Assembly (NCBI GenBank): GCA_963698715.1
Contig: CAVORW010000001.1
Location: forward strand, 310,001 to 374,000
Source: CAWHJB01 sp963698715
Lineage (GTDB): Bacteria > Chloroflexota > Anaerolineae > Anaerolineales > UBA4823
Direction of reading: 5' to 3'
DNA length: 64,000 nucleotides
Position numbers and translations under genes: made by a program. The notes under the pieces were generated by a model that was not told where the DNA came from, did no database searches, and saw nothing but the letters and a program-made list of their open reading frames with translations. Positions 8,911 through 17,111 of the stretch are shown piece by piece (within the stretch, counting starts at the first letter, position 1; every line of letters begins with the position of its first letter).

Positions 8911-10674
8911 TCATTGCCCGTAGACTTGCAGGCGCACCCGGTCGGGCGGCAGGTCCATCAGAACCACCAGGTTCTGAACAACATCCCGGAAAACCGGAGC
9001 AGCTACTTCCGAGCCCCAGATCGAAGTCTGCGGCTTTTCCAGCCAAACATAAACCAGGAAGCGGGGATCATCAACCGGACCCCAGCCCACGAAGGAAGCG
9101 TTCGTCTGGTTGCTGGTGTAGCCGTAAGGAGTAGGAATTTCTGCGGTGCCGGTTTTTCCAGCCACTCGATAGCCATCCACCAGGGCATCCGAGGATTCCA
9201 ATTCCAATGATCGGGCCAGCATCTCCGAGAGAGAGAGGGCCGTATCAGCTCTAATGGGCTGCCCGATTTGCTTCAAGTCGATATCCTGCTGATGGCCTTT
9301 GTTGATGATCGAACGGACTATATGAGGCGCCATCATTTTGCCTTCGTTGGCCAAGGCCGAGATAGCGGCTGCCATCTGGATAGGGGTGGCGGACACGCCT
9401 TGCCCGAATGAATTGGTACCAAGGTCGGCATCGTACCAATCGCCATCCCCTGGTACTTTCAACCGGCCAGCGGCTTCACCGGCCATATCTACGCCTGAAA
9501 GGCGGCCGATGCCGAAAGCATTCATGTACTTGTAAAAGTTATTAGCACCGGTCTGGCTTGCGATCCAGGCCAGGCAGACGTTCAACGAGTGCTGCATGCA
9601 GCCCTGCATATCCTGGGGTCCCCAGGCGCCGCCATTCCAGTTGTAAATATAAGCGCCGCCAATTTCAAATACACCGGTATCCAGGAAGGTCGATTCCAGG
9701 CTGATGGCTCCGCTATCCAATCCGGCGGCTACGGTGAGGACTTTATACACCGAGCCAGGTTCATAAGCCTGGCTGACTGCCCGGTTGAAAGGCGTGCTGC
9801 CAACAAAAACTTCACCGTAGCGCCAGAATTCGTTCAGGTTGAGGCGTGGGGTCGTGACCACGGCCAGAAGCTCACCGGTTTTGGGGTCTATCACCACAAT
9901 CGTCCCCGATTCGGCCCCGCTCTCACTCAGCGCATCATCCAGTACGTTTTCGATACTGACCTGAATTTCTCGATCGATGGTCAAGACCAGGCTGGCTCCC
10001 GGGGGTATTTCCGGAAGATCTGTAACCATGTGCGGATCGGACGGGACCCAGACATTGCGCGGCCGCCCGGTCAGCAGATCGTTGTAATGGCCTTCCACCC
10101 CAAAATAACCAATGCCATCCCGGCTCACAAAACCCAGAATATTGGAAGCTACCTGGTTTTCGGGGTAAGTGCGCAGCAATTTTGGCGTCTGGACCAGCCC
10201 ACTAAGGCTGGGGGACAGCTGGTCCTTCCCGGTTGGCTCGCTGGCTTGCATCTGTTCGGCCATCGCATTCAGCCGCTCGATTTTTTCCTCAGAAACGTAA
10301 TTTGTCAGCACCCGGTAAACTGCATCTTTAGATAAGGGCGTCTTAGCCAGCTGAAGAACTTCGTTGTAATCCAGGTCGAGCACGACATTCGCAGCTAATG
10401 CGATCGATTCGGGATTGCGGACCTGGCCGAGCTCAATCCCAACTTCGTAGACTGTCTTATTCCCAGCCAGTAAATCCCCCCAGCGATCGAAGATTTGGCC
10501 GCGGGCAGGTTCTACCTTGATATATTTACCCGTGTAGAGCTGGCTTTTATCCAGCAGTCCTTCCAGCGCTTTCGGGTTAGCCTGGATGATCAGGATCCGG
10601 GAAACAATTAATAATGGCAATATGGACATCAGGATGCCCAGGAAGGTGTAGCGCCAATTGTGTTCAGTTTTCAT
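8911..10674 (-). CDS. ftsI: class B penicillin-binding protein (FtsI/PBP2-type transpeptidase)
   Basis: A 587-aa bitopic membrane protein: one N-terminal helix (about residues 10-30), a pedestal/dimerisation domain (about 50-220) and a transpeptidase domain (about 250-570). The three active-site motifs are complete: SVYK (S308-K311), SLN (S363-N365) and KTGT (from K507). It cross-links peptidoglycan stems and is expected to partner with the FtsW encoded downstream. No C-terminal PASTA repeats are present, unlike many Gram-positive homologues. Its ATG overlaps the stop of the ftsL-like gene (TGATG). Confidence 0.93.
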   Translation of the reverse strand: MKTEHNWRYTFLGILMSILPLLIVSRILIIQANPKALEGLLDKSQLYTGKYIKVEPARGQIFDRWGDLLAGNKTVYEVGIELGQVRNPESIALAANVVLDLDYNEVLQLAKTPLSKDAVYRVLTNYVSEEKIERLNAMAEQMQASEPTGKDQLSPSLSGLVQTPKLLRTYPENQVASNILGFVSRDGIGYFGVEGHYNDLLTGRPRNVWVPSDPHMVTDLPEIPPGASLVLTIDREIQVSIENVLDDALSESGAESGTIVVIDPKTGELLAVVTTPRLNLNEFWRYGEVFVGSTPFNRAVSQAYEPGSVYKVLTVAAGLDSGAISLESTFLDTGVFEIGGAYIYNWNGGAWGPQDMQGCMQHSLNVCLAWIASQTGANNFYKYMNAFGIGRLSGVDMAGEAAGRLKVPGDGDWYDADLGTNSFGQGVSATPIQMAAAISALANEGKMMAPHIVRSIINKGHQQDIDLKQIGQPIRADTALSLSEMLARSLELESSDALVDGYRVAGKTGTAEIPTPYGYTSNQTNASFVGWGPVDDPRFLVYVWLEKPQTSIWGSEVAAPVFRDVVQNLVVLMDLPPDRVRLQVYGQ

Positions 10675-11150
10675 CAGTTAATCCCCAAAAAAGGAAAGGG
10701 CGGGGCTAAAACATGTTTCTCAAACCATTCAAATAGTGATTCGGTGTATTCGGAAGGCAGCTGATTTTGATCTGAGACCACCGGCCCTGGTGCTGGAGCA
10801 AGCACCACCGGCTGGCGATTAATATAATTCGGAACCAGTACATATAATGGGTCAGCAGTGTCTCTGGGTTGGAACCCCATTGCCAGGGCGCGCTTCTCCA
10901 TCTCGGTAGCCGAACTCGCCAGGGCCAGCTGAGCACGCAGGTCTTCGTTTACTCGTCCCAAATCCCGGATTTCTTTCTGCATCTCGAGTATGTGGCTGCC
11001 GACCGCGGCCGATTGGGCGGTTACATAGAGATAGATCCCTGCAACCAGCGCCCCGAATACCAGCACAATCGAAAACACGACGAAAACCTGGAGTTGTTTC
11101 CGCCACGGGGCCTGGGAATATGCCTGGGTTAAACCTTTTGCCCTATCCAT
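10674..11150 (-). CDS. FtsL-like division protein
   Basis: A 158-aa protein with a short cytoplasmic N-terminus, one transmembrane helix (about residues 23-46) and a following heptad-like segment (about 50-85, HILEMQKEIRDLGRVNEDL). This is the layout of FtsL/DivIC-type septum proteins. Its place between rsmH and the class B PBP is the usual place of ftsL. Sequence similarity in this group is weak, so the call rests on topology and gene order. The C-terminal part (about 100-158) is Pro-rich and longer than in E. coli FtsL. Confidence 0.75.
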   Translation of the reverse strand: MDRAKGLTQAYSQAPWRKQLQVFVVFSIVLVFGALVAGIYLYVTAQSAAVGSHILEMQKEIRDLGRVNEDLRAQLALASSATEMEKRALAMGFQPRDTADPLYVLVPNYINRQPVVLAPAPGPVVSDQNQLPSEYTESLFEWFEKHVLAPPFPFLGIN

Positions 11151-11247
11151 TGGTTCCTCCTGCTGGATATAGAATCCTTGTTGAACTATATCCTCAGGTT
11201 TGCAACTAACGTGCCAGTTTTAGAGAAGGGTTCACTCGCCTGATAGC

Positions 11248-12195
11248 TTATTTTTTCTCAACCACCCGCAGCAGGGCACTGCGTGCTCGCGGGTTTGTAT
11301 GAATTTCGGTTGCTTGCGGCCGGATGGGGCTGCGATTGATCTCAATAATGCTCGACTGGTGGCCGCAGGTGCAAACGGGCTGGCGAGGCGGGCAGATGCA
11401 ATCTCTGGCCTCCTGCCTGAAATACTGCTTCACTATTCGGTCTTCAAGTGAATGGAAAGCAATAACCGCCAGACGGCTGCCGGGTTTCAATTCTGTCACT
11501 GCCTGGGGTAGAACTCTCTCCACTGCATCCAACTCCTGATTGACTGCGATCCTTAATGCTTGAAATGTGCGAGTTGCAGGGTGCAGACGGTGACCATGAC
11601 CCCGCGAGGGATTTGTTCGCATGATAATGTCAGCCAATTGCCGGGTCGTTCTCACTGGCCTTGCATTTACGATTGCCCTGGCAATCTGGCGAGACTTGCG
11701 CTCTTCGCCGTAGCGAAAGATTAGATCCGCTAATTCTTTCTCTGCCAGCGTGTTGACCAGGTCACCAGCGCTCACCTTGTTTTGGGGGTCAAAGCGCATA
11801 TCCAATGGTGCCTCTACCTGGAAAGAAAAACCCCTTTCGGGTGTGTCGAACTGCATGGAGGATACTCCCAGGTCGAGCAAGATACCATCGACCCCCTGCC
11901 AGCCAATTTTTTGGAGCTGCTCGCTCAAGCTGGTATAGGATGCCCGCACCATGATCGCCCGCTCGCCAAACTCGGCCAGCCGATTATGGGCGATTGCCAG
12001 TGCCTGGGGATCTACATCCAGTCCCAGCAGCCGTCCGTCCGGCGAACTGGCTTGCAGGATACCCCTGGCGTGACCACCGGCGCCTAAGGTGCAATCAACA
12101 TATTGTCCAGCCTGCTGAGGCCTTAAAGCGAGTAAAATTTCATGGTAAAGAACCGGATCATGTGGGAGCTGCTCTCCCGGATTCAGGCCAGCCAT
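11248..12195 (-). CDS. rsmH: 16S rRNA (cytosine-1402-N4) methyltransferase RsmH (MraW)
   Basis: RsmH methylates N4 of C1402 in 16S rRNA using SAM. The 315-aa protein has the conserved start HDPVLYHEIL, the SAM-binding loop YVDCTLGAGGHARGIL, GILLDLGVSSMQFD, and the C-terminal AFHSLEDRIVKQYF plus a Cys-rich end (CICPPRQPVCTCG). It is the second gene of the operon, 12 bp after mraZ. The roughly 97-bp gap between it and the ftsL-like gene shows no clear promoter. Confidence 0.95.
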   Translation of the reverse strand: MAGLNPGEQLPHDPVLYHEILLALRPQQAGQYVDCTLGAGGHARGILQASSPDGRLLGLDVDPQALAIAHNRLAEFGERAIMVRASYTSLSEQLQKIGWQGVDGILLDLGVSSMQFDTPERGFSFQVEAPLDMRFDPQNKVSAGDLVNTLAEKELADLIFRYGEERKSRQIARAIVNARPVRTTRQLADIIMRTNPSRGHGHRLHPATRTFQALRIAVNQELDAVERVLPQAVTELKPGSRLAVIAFHSLEDRIVKQYFRQEARDCICPPRQPVCTCGHQSSIIEINRSPIRPQATEIHTNPRARSALLRVVEKK

Positions 12196-12207
12196 GGGCG
12201 AGGGGCT

Positions 12208-12648
12208 TTAGCCAAACAGCAGTTCGTAGGCTTCAAAGCGCTGGGCATTCGCTTCAGAGTCGTTGATCTGCTCCGTTTGAGCTTCCCAACGCCCGGGCGA
12301 CCAAATTTCAAAGTGCTCGCCGGCACCGACAACGACAGCCTCGCCCTCGAGACCTGCCGTCTGGCGCAAGAATTGTGGCAGCAGGATCCGGCCTACGCGG
12401 TCAACCTCAATCCGGTCAGCTGTGGAGAAGAGCAGCCTTCTCAGGAGTCGAGCCGTAGGGTCGGTCATGCTGGTTTGGTTAATGCGCCGGGAGATCGCCT
12501 CAAACGAGGTGCGAGTGAGGACCATCAGGTTCTGATCAAAACCCTGCATAAGGTAAGCGCCTTCATCCGCCAGCAGCTCGCGAAAACGAGCCGGAATAGT
12601 CAGGCGCCCTTTTTCATCCAAACTGTGGTAAAATTGTCCCAAGAACAT
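12208..12648 (-). CDS. mraZ: transcriptional regulator MraZ
   Basis: MraZ is a DNA-binding regulator of the dcw operon built from two tandem AbrB-like SpoVT/MraZ domains. The start FLGQFYHSLDEKGRLTIP and the second domain's EVDRVGRILLPQFLR are diagnostic. I chose the ATG at 12646-12648, giving 146 aa as usual, instead of a longer frame that would read through the operator region; the ribosome-binding site is weak. As first gene of the operon behind GTGGGA repeats, it likely represses its own promoter as described for E. coli and Mycoplasma MraZ. Confidence 0.95.
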   Translation of the reverse strand: MFLGQFYHSLDEKGRLTIPARFRELLADEGAYLMQGFDQNLMVLTRTSFEAISRRINQTSMTDPTARLLRRLLFSTADRIEVDRVGRILLPQFLRQTAGLEGEAVVVGAGEHFEIWSPGRWEAQTEQINDSEANAQRFEAYELLFG

Positions 12649-12696
12649 AAGTTCTAACTTATCCCTTAACGTCAGAACGCCGGCGCAGGCCCGGCG

Positions 12697-12722
12697 TCCC
12701 ACTTTGTCCCACTCTCTCCCAC
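12697..12722 (-). promoter_or_regulatory. MraZ-binding boxes (three GTGGGA repeats)
   Basis: On the minus strand GTGGGA occurs three times, at 12717-12722, 12707-12712 and 12697-12702, exactly 10 bp apart. MraZ is known to bind tandem TGGG-containing repeats with about this spacing upstream of mraZ. Here the boxes lie just downstream of the predicted transcription start, so bound MraZ would block initiation or early elongation. Confidence 0.88.
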
Positions 12723-12732
12723 GAGTATACAC

Positions 12733-12761
12733 AGTATATACGAAAATTGTCCGAATTGCAA
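12733..12761 (-). promoter_or_regulatory. promoter of the dcw operon
   Basis: Minus-strand -35 TTGCAA (12756-12761), 17-bp spacer, -10 TATACT (12733-12738). A second TATACT lies at 12724-12729. The predicted start is near 12726, immediately before the MraZ boxes. Confidence 0.75.
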
Positions 12762-12824
12762 GAGTTTTGCTGGCAACAAGGACTTATGTACTATTCTCAA
12801 GTTTGTTAGGTGATCGGGTTGTTC

Positions 12825-12867
12825 AAAAAATGCGGGCCAGGAGTATGTATCCTGGCCCGCATTTTTT
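12825..12867. terminator. bidirectional terminator-like hairpin between divergent genes
   Basis: Perfect 18-bp inverted repeat (arms 12825-12842 and 12850-12867, 7-nt loop) with a GC core and A-run/T-run ends on both strands, so it looks like an intrinsic terminator in either direction. It is oddly placed: both flanking genes start away from it, so no annotated gene ends here. It may insulate the two promoters. Confidence 0.7.
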
Positions 12868-12943
12868 GATTACCCCAACTACAGAAACAACCAAACAAGC
12901 GTTCCCTTAATTTGCTGTCTATCGTGATTGCAGGGTGTTCAAT

Positions 12944-12949
12944 TATAAT
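12944..12949 (+). promoter_or_regulatory. -10 box for the class V aminotransferase gene
   Basis: A consensus TATAAT lies 48 bp before the ATG at 12998. No good -35 box is seen at 17 bp spacing, so only the -10 element is claimed. Confidence 0.5.
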
Positions 12950-12997
12950 GCTACCCATTGACCGCTTCGCCACATTCATTCATCCCTGAGGAAAACG

Positions 12998-14422
12998 ATG
13001 ACCGATACTAGAACTAATAATCCCTACCGCCAATTATTTGTCGGGCTCGATGTACAGATTCCTGTGCTGGGTGGGCGCCAGCGTAATTATGTCAATTTGG
13101 ATAACGCCGCTTCCACACCGGCGCTTAAGGTGGTTCAGCAAGCTGTGGATAATTTCCTGCCCTATTACAGCAGCGTTCATCGCGGAACGGGCTTCAAAAG
13201 CCAGCTATCAACCCATGCCTACGAGCAGGCGCGCCAGGCGACCCTGGGTTTTGTCGGGGCCAATCCGGCTGAGCATGCTTGCATCTTCGGCAAGAATACT
13301 ACCGAGGCGATCAATAAACTGGCCCGCCGGTTTCCGTTTCAACCAGATCGAGATGTGGTGATCACTACGGGGATGGAACACCACTCGAATGATCTGCCAT
13401 GGCGGGTTCATGCCCAAACCGTGCATGTCGCCCTGCTCCCGGATGGTCGCCTGGATGAAGCCGACTTCGATGCCCGGTTGAGGCAGTATGGCAATCGGGT
13501 CGCCCTGGTCGCTATTACGGGCGCCAGCAATGTGACCGGCTTCCTGAACCCGATTGAGCGCCTGGCGAAAAAAACTCACGCAGCCGGGGCTCAGATCCTG
13601 GTGGACTGCGCCCAATTTGCACCCCACCGCCAGATCCGGATGGGTAGTCTTGCTGATCCGGCACACCTGGATTATGTCACCATCTCGGCTCACAAAATGT
13701 ACGCCCCGTTTGGAACTGGCGCGTTGGTTGGGAGGTTGGATACCTTTGAGCGCGGCGATCCGGATATGGTTGGCGGCGGTACCGTTGAGATTGTGACCTT
13801 GGAAGATGTTACCTGGGCCGGACCGCCAGACCGGGATGAGGCCGGCAGCCCGAATACCGTCGGGGCAGTCGCCCTGGCAGCTGCGATTGCTCAGCTGGAA
13901 TCATTTGGGATGGAGGCGGTTGCCCGCCATGAGACCGAATTGACCGTCTATGCCCTGGAACGCTTGAATGCTATTCCAGAGCTGGTGGTTTTCGGGGACC
14001 GGGATCCGGCCAATGCTGCCAGCCGGCTGGGTGTCATCCCTTTGTTGGTGAAAGGGATTTCTCACTTCAAGGTGGCCTCCATCTTGGGCTATGAGTTTGG
14101 GATTGGAGTCCGGAGCGGCTGCTTCTGCGCTCACCCGTATATCCTGCATTTACTCGGGCTCAACCCGGAAGAAGCTGCTCAGGTGCGTGCTAGCATGCTG
14201 GCGGGCAATAAAAGCGAAATGCCTGGATTGATCCGCGCCTCTTTTGGCCTCTACAACGATCAGCAGGATGTCGACGCGCTGGTGGAGGCGCTGCAGCACA
14301 TCGTCCGCGGTGAATACCAGGGCCAGTACCACCAGGATAGAACTTCCGGGGAATACTTCCCAGCTGGTTGGCAGCCGGATTTTCAGGCTCATTTTAAGAT
14401 TACCCCCGCAAGCATCTCTTAG
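12998..14422 (+). CDS. class V aminotransferase, SufS/cysteine desulfurase-like
   Basis: A 474-aa PLP enzyme of the class V family. Visible features are NLDNAASTPA near residue 33, the GMEHHSNDLPWR motif, LVDCAQFAPH (about 201-210), the PLP lysine K233 in ISAHKMYAPFGTGAL, and SGCFCAHPY with C375 and C377 where cysteine desulfurases carry the catalytic cysteine. This fits a SufS-like cysteine desulfurase or related C-S lyase, but no suf/isc partner genes adjoin it, so the substrate is uncertain. It is longer than typical SufS (about 410 aa) by a C-terminal extension of about 50 residues. A GAGGAAAA ribosome-binding site precedes the ATG. It diverges from the dcw operon and converges on ferritin. 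Confidence 0.85.
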   Translation: MTDTRTNNPYRQLFVGLDVQIPVLGGRQRNYVNLDNAASTPALKVVQQAVDNFLPYYSSVHRGTGFKSQLSTHAYEQARQATLGFVGANPAEHACIFGKNTTEAINKLARRFPFQPDRDVVITTGMEHHSNDLPWRVHAQTVHVALLPDGRLDEADFDARLRQYGNRVALVAITGASNVTGFLNPIERLAKKTHAAGAQILVDCAQFAPHRQIRMGSLADPAHLDYVTISAHKMYAPFGTGALVGRLDTFERGDPDMVGGGTVEIVTLEDVTWAGPPDRDEAGSPNTVGAVALAAAIAQLESFGMEAVARHETELTVYALERLNAIPELVVFGDRDPANAASRLGVIPLLVKGISHFKVASILGYEFGIGVRSGCFCAHPYILHLLGLNPEEAAQVRASMLAGNKSEMPGLIRASFGLYNDQQDVDALVEALQHIVRGEYQGQYHQDRTSGEYFPAGWQPDFQAHFKITPASIS

Positions 14423-14444
14423 TGGTATTTTCGCTGAATTTTCT

Positions 14445-14508
14445 GCAACCAAAAGAAGGATGGGTGGTGTTCGGTTTGGGCGGCTCCACCGCCCAAACCG
14501 AACACCAC
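14445..14508. repeat. dispersed palindromic terminator repeat, copy 1
   Basis: A perfect 20-bp stem (14464-14483 with 14489-14508, loop CTCCA) between the convergent aminotransferase and ferritin genes. The left half (14445-14483) matches the minus strand of 58197-58235 at 36 of 39 positions, so this is a repeated element, not just a hairpin. It probably ends transcription from both sides. Confidence 0.8.
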
Positions 14509-14529
14509 ATTCACTTTTCCATTAAACAA

Positions 14530-14561
14530 GCTGTGCCTGGCACTCCGGAGCCAGGCACAGC
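14530..14561 (-). terminator. hairpin downstream of ferritin
   Basis: A 12-bp perfect stem (GCTGTGCCTGGC at 14530-14541 with 14550-14561, 8-nt loop), 33 bp after the ferritin stop. On the minus strand it is followed by a short T-rich stretch (TTGTTT), so it is a plausible but weak intrinsic terminator for the ferritin gene. Confidence 0.55.
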
Positions 14562-14594
14562 GTTGGTAGGGGAAGTATGGCTTGGTCAGGGCGG

Positions 14595-15089
14595 CTAATG
14601 CGCTCCCCGGCTGCCCAGGCTGCGATCGATCATCATCAGGGCATTGCGATTGTCACCGGCCATTTTAAGCATCTCTAAGATATCCGAAGCGGTTTTTTCT
14701 TCTTCGACCTGCTCGGTTAGGAACCACTGCAAGAAGACCTGGCTGGCATAGTCGGCCTCTTTGCTGGCTACCGAATAAATCTTGTTGATCCGGCCCGTGA
14801 TTTTCTGTTCGTGCCCGAGGGCCGCCTGGAAAACTTCCTGGGGCGAGCCAAATTTTACCGGGGGCTTTTCAAGGCCTTCCAAAACAACCCGGCTGCCGCG
14901 GTCGTTGATGTAGTCGAAAAATTTCATGGCGTGTTCCTGCTCTTCATTGGCCTGGCTGCGCATCCAGCTGGCGAAACCGGGCAGGCTCTCGGCTTCAAAA
15001 TGGGCGGACATCGCCAGGTAAAGGTAGGCGGAAAATAACTCGTCTTTGATTTGCTGGTTCATTTCGTCTAAAACAGATTTGCTCAACAT
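14595..15089 (-). CDS. bacterial non-haem ferritin
   Basis: A 164-aa iron-storage protein that forms 24-subunit cages and oxidises Fe(II) at a dinuclear site. Four-helix ferritin features are visible: E in QIKDELFSAYLYL, the ExxH pair in NEEQEHAMKFFDY, HEQKITGRI and the final FLTEQVEEEK with its Glu ligands. The ATG at 15087-15089 is preferred because AAGGAG lies 8 nt upstream; a TTG six codons earlier would swallow that site. It is 87 bp downstream of a Fur-family gene on the same strand, which suggests iron- or peroxide-responsive control. Confidence 0.93.
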   Translation of the reverse strand: MLSKSVLDEMNQQIKDELFSAYLYLAMSAHFEAESLPGFASWMRSQANEEQEHAMKFFDYINDRGSRVVLEGLEKPPVKFGSPQEVFQAALGHEQKITGRINKIYSVASKEADYASQVFLQWFLTEQVEEEKTASDILEMLKMAGDNRNALMMIDRSLGSRGAH

Positions 15090-15176
15090 ATTTTTTGCTC
15101 CTTCCAAGCTTTGAAATATACAAGTTTCTGCTCACGTCCACATTAGGGAGGGGGCAGTTATTAAATGGTTTATATG

Positions 15177-15617
15177 TCAGGCGTGGTCCTGACACTCCGG
15201 GCAGATCCCGAAGAAGTCGAGCCGGGGCGATTCGATCCGAAAACCGGATTTTTTGGCTAGCCGGCGGGACAACTCATCCAGGTCCACGATTTCGGTATCA
15301 ATGATTTGCTCGCAGTTCGTGCAGATCAGATGCGGGTGGGGCCTTGGGTTATTCCCATCGTAGCGGTTGCCGCCCTCGCCGAAGCTGATTTCAACCAGCT
15401 CGCCCATCTCCTTCAGAAGCGCAACGGTCTTGTACACTGTGGCCATGCTGGTCATCGGGAAGGCCTGTCTGACCGTCTCGTAAACCTGCTCAACCCGCGG
15501 GTGCCCATCGCTGGTTACCAAAATATGTAGCACGGCCATCCGTTGGGGCGTCATGCGATAACCCTGCCGCCTGAGGCGGGCTACCAGGTCATCGATGCGT
15601 TGAGTTGGTGCCTTCAT
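15177..15617 (-). CDS. Fur/PerR-family metalloregulator
   Basis: A 146-aa winged-helix repressor: DNA-binding domain about residues 1-85 (GYRMTPQRMAVLHIL, TSMATVYKTVALLKE) and a dimerisation domain with HPHLICTNCEQI and a C-terminal CPEC, the paired Cys-x2-Cys structural zinc site. It could be Fur (iron) or PerR (peroxide); the ferritin neighbour and a TTATAA-rich operator fit either. The start ATG at 15615-15617 has a GGGAGTG ribosome-binding site. Its own promoter carries an overlapping palindrome, so autoregulation is likely. Confidence 0.92.
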   Translation of the reverse strand: MKAPTQRIDDLVARLRRQGYRMTPQRMAVLHILVTSDGHPRVEQVYETVRQAFPMTSMATVYKTVALLKEMGELVEISFGEGGNRYDGNNPRPHPHLICTNCEQIIDTEIVDLDELSRRLAKKSGFRIESPRLDFFGICPECQDHA

Positions 15618-15630
15618 GCCTTCACTCCCG

Positions 15631-15689
15631 ATACTTATAAATAATAGTTATCAATAAGGAATTATACTTTATAAGTATGATTTTGACAA
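15631..15689 (-). promoter_or_regulatory. promoter and candidate Fur/PerR operator upstream of the regulator gene
   Basis: Minus-strand -35 TTGTCA (15684-15689), 17-bp spacer, -10 TATAAT (15661-15666). The spacer holds ATACTTATAAAGTAT (arms ATACTT/AAGTAT, 15664-15678), and a perfect 10-bp inverted repeat pairs 15631-15640 with 15669-15678. The TTATAA-type half-sites resemble Per/Fur boxes; a bound repressor would cover the promoter. Confidence 0.7.
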
Positions 15690-15766
15690 GGGCCAGTCGA
15701 TAAGAATGAATTCGCTCTTCAGGAATTCCTGGGGATACTTATAGAAATTCCCGATGATCCAAAAAA

Positions 15767-15797
15767 TGGCTCAGGCATGTTTTGCTTGCCTGAGCCA
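15767..15797 (-). terminator. intrinsic terminator after the LysM protein gene
   Basis: An 11-bp perfect stem (TGGCTCAGGCA at 15767-15777 pairing with 15787-15797) followed on the minus strand by TTTTTT, 30 bp after the stop of the LysM gene. The plus strand also has a T-rich tail, so it may act both ways. Confidence 0.8.
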
Positions 15798-15826
15798 CTC
15801 TTTTATTAACGGGATTGACTGCTGCC

Positions 15827-16703
15827 TTATGGTGACCGGGTGGGCAGATCGTCCGTGGCGCGAGCGGAAGGCATAGTGGCGGTGGGAAGCGCAGGAGGGG
15901 GCGGGTTGGGTGGCAGGGAGGGCAAATAAAGCAGCTGTCCGGTCACGATCAGGTTCGAGTTCAGGCAGTTGGCCGACTTAATCGCCTGCACGGTTACACC
16001 CGTCGACGAGGCCAGGTAGAACAGGCTGTCGCCGGCCTGCACAGTATAGGCCACCCAGCCAGCCGGCGGTTTGCAGCTGGCAGTTGGCAAACTGGTAGCT
16101 GTTGAGCTGGCAACCGTTGAGCTGGCAGCCACCGGGCTGGCGGTTGGCAGGGCAGTGGCAGTAGACACTGGCAGGGTTGAAGCGGCACTCAGGACCGGCA
16201 CCTGGGTAGGGCTGGCAACACCCGCTGTTCCGATGGCGCTCGACGTTTTCTCCGCGCCTGGTGCGCCGGTCGCCTGCGGAACAACCGGCAGGGAAATTCC
16301 GGGCGCAGCCGTCTCGGTCGGGAACACGCGGGCCGGCAGATAGGGTGACTGTCTGCGACGCGTTGGCATTGGATAGCACGCCAGCCGCCAGGTCCGGGAA
16401 AGCAATATTCAGTCCCAGCCCGAGCAGGGCTACCAGCATCAAACCCGCCCAAAGCAGGATTTTGCGCAACTCCAGGCCACCGGAGACCTGGCCCTCGGCC
16501 CGGAAGCCTTCCGGCAAAGGGCCGCTCAGCCGGCCGCGGAAGACCGGGCAGCGGCGATAATTTTCAGACAGGCATACCGAGCTTTGATAGACCAGATTGA
16601 CCGGCCCCACCGGCTCGGCCTTATGGCAGTGATTTTCATCGCTCGGATAAGCGTACTGCAGCTCGTCATCTTCAAGATCGCCAAGCGCCGGGCAAATTTT
16701 CAT
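15827..16703 (-). CDS. membrane-anchored LysM-domain protein, frameshifted
   Basis: Two overlapping frames form one protein. The N-terminal part (from ATG 16701-16703, GGGAGG upstream) begins MKICPALGD, holds a Cys/His-rich cytoplasmic region (Cys4, Cys-His at about 27-28, two later Cys), and one transmembrane helix. The C-terminal part, in another frame, continues with a Ser/Thr/Ala-rich linker and one LysM domain (YTVQAGDSLFYLASSTGVTVQAIKSAN) that would bind peptidoglycan or chitin-like glycans outside the cell. The frame changes near 16345-16352; the total length is 3n+1, so one extra or two missing bases explain it. Whether this is an assembly error or true decay is open. Confidence 0.75.
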
Positions 16704-16835
16704 CGCGGGTCCCTCCCCATATTCTGACAAATGGCAGACAAGTTAAATCCCCACCGTTTCTCAAACCTTACCGCAACAATTCCCTACTCTGCTGATCGAT
16801 TGGGTTGGCCCCCTGCATATATTAGCCGGAAAGGG

Positions 16836-17111
16836 CTACCTGCGCAAGGCCGCCCAGGCCAGGCATACCGCCAGCCCAACCGCGGCCCCCTTTTGCAGCC
16901 AGGACGCCGTGCTGAAGGCCATCCCCGCTGCCAGCACAGCCCCAGCCAGGGCCAGCCATTCGAAAAGGCGGTCCTGTTCCAGGACGGCCAGCAGGGAGGT
17001 GCCCCGCTCAATCGCCCGGGAATAGGCAAAGCCGAGGGTCGCCAGGGCCAGGCTCACCCCCAGCACCTGCACCAGAGTCACCCCCAGCCAGAGCCAATCC
17101 ATGCGCATCAT
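16836..17111 (-). CDS. small membrane protein, unknown function
   Basis: A 91-aa protein with two or three hydrophobic segments (about residues 5-27, 50-66, 72-90). It overlaps the end of the O-antigen-ligase-like gene by 4 bp (ATGA) and so appears translationally coupled to it. It matches no family I know. The coupling suggests an accessory role in polysaccharide assembly, which is inference only. About 130 bp separate it from the LysM gene. Confidence 0.6.
   Translation of the reverse strand: MMRMDWLWLGVTLVQVLGVSLALATLGFAYSRAIERGTSLLAVLEQDRLFEWLALAGAVLAAGMAFSTASWLQKGAAVGLAVCLAWAALRR

Larger units (their letters stand above)
12649..12997. other. divergent intergenic region between mraZ and the class V aminotransferase
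   Basis: A 349-bp region without genes. From left to right it holds the mraZ leader with three MraZ boxes, the dcw promoter, a perfect 18-bp-stem hairpin and a TATAAT box facing the plus-strand gene. Each is listed separately. Confidence 0.9.
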
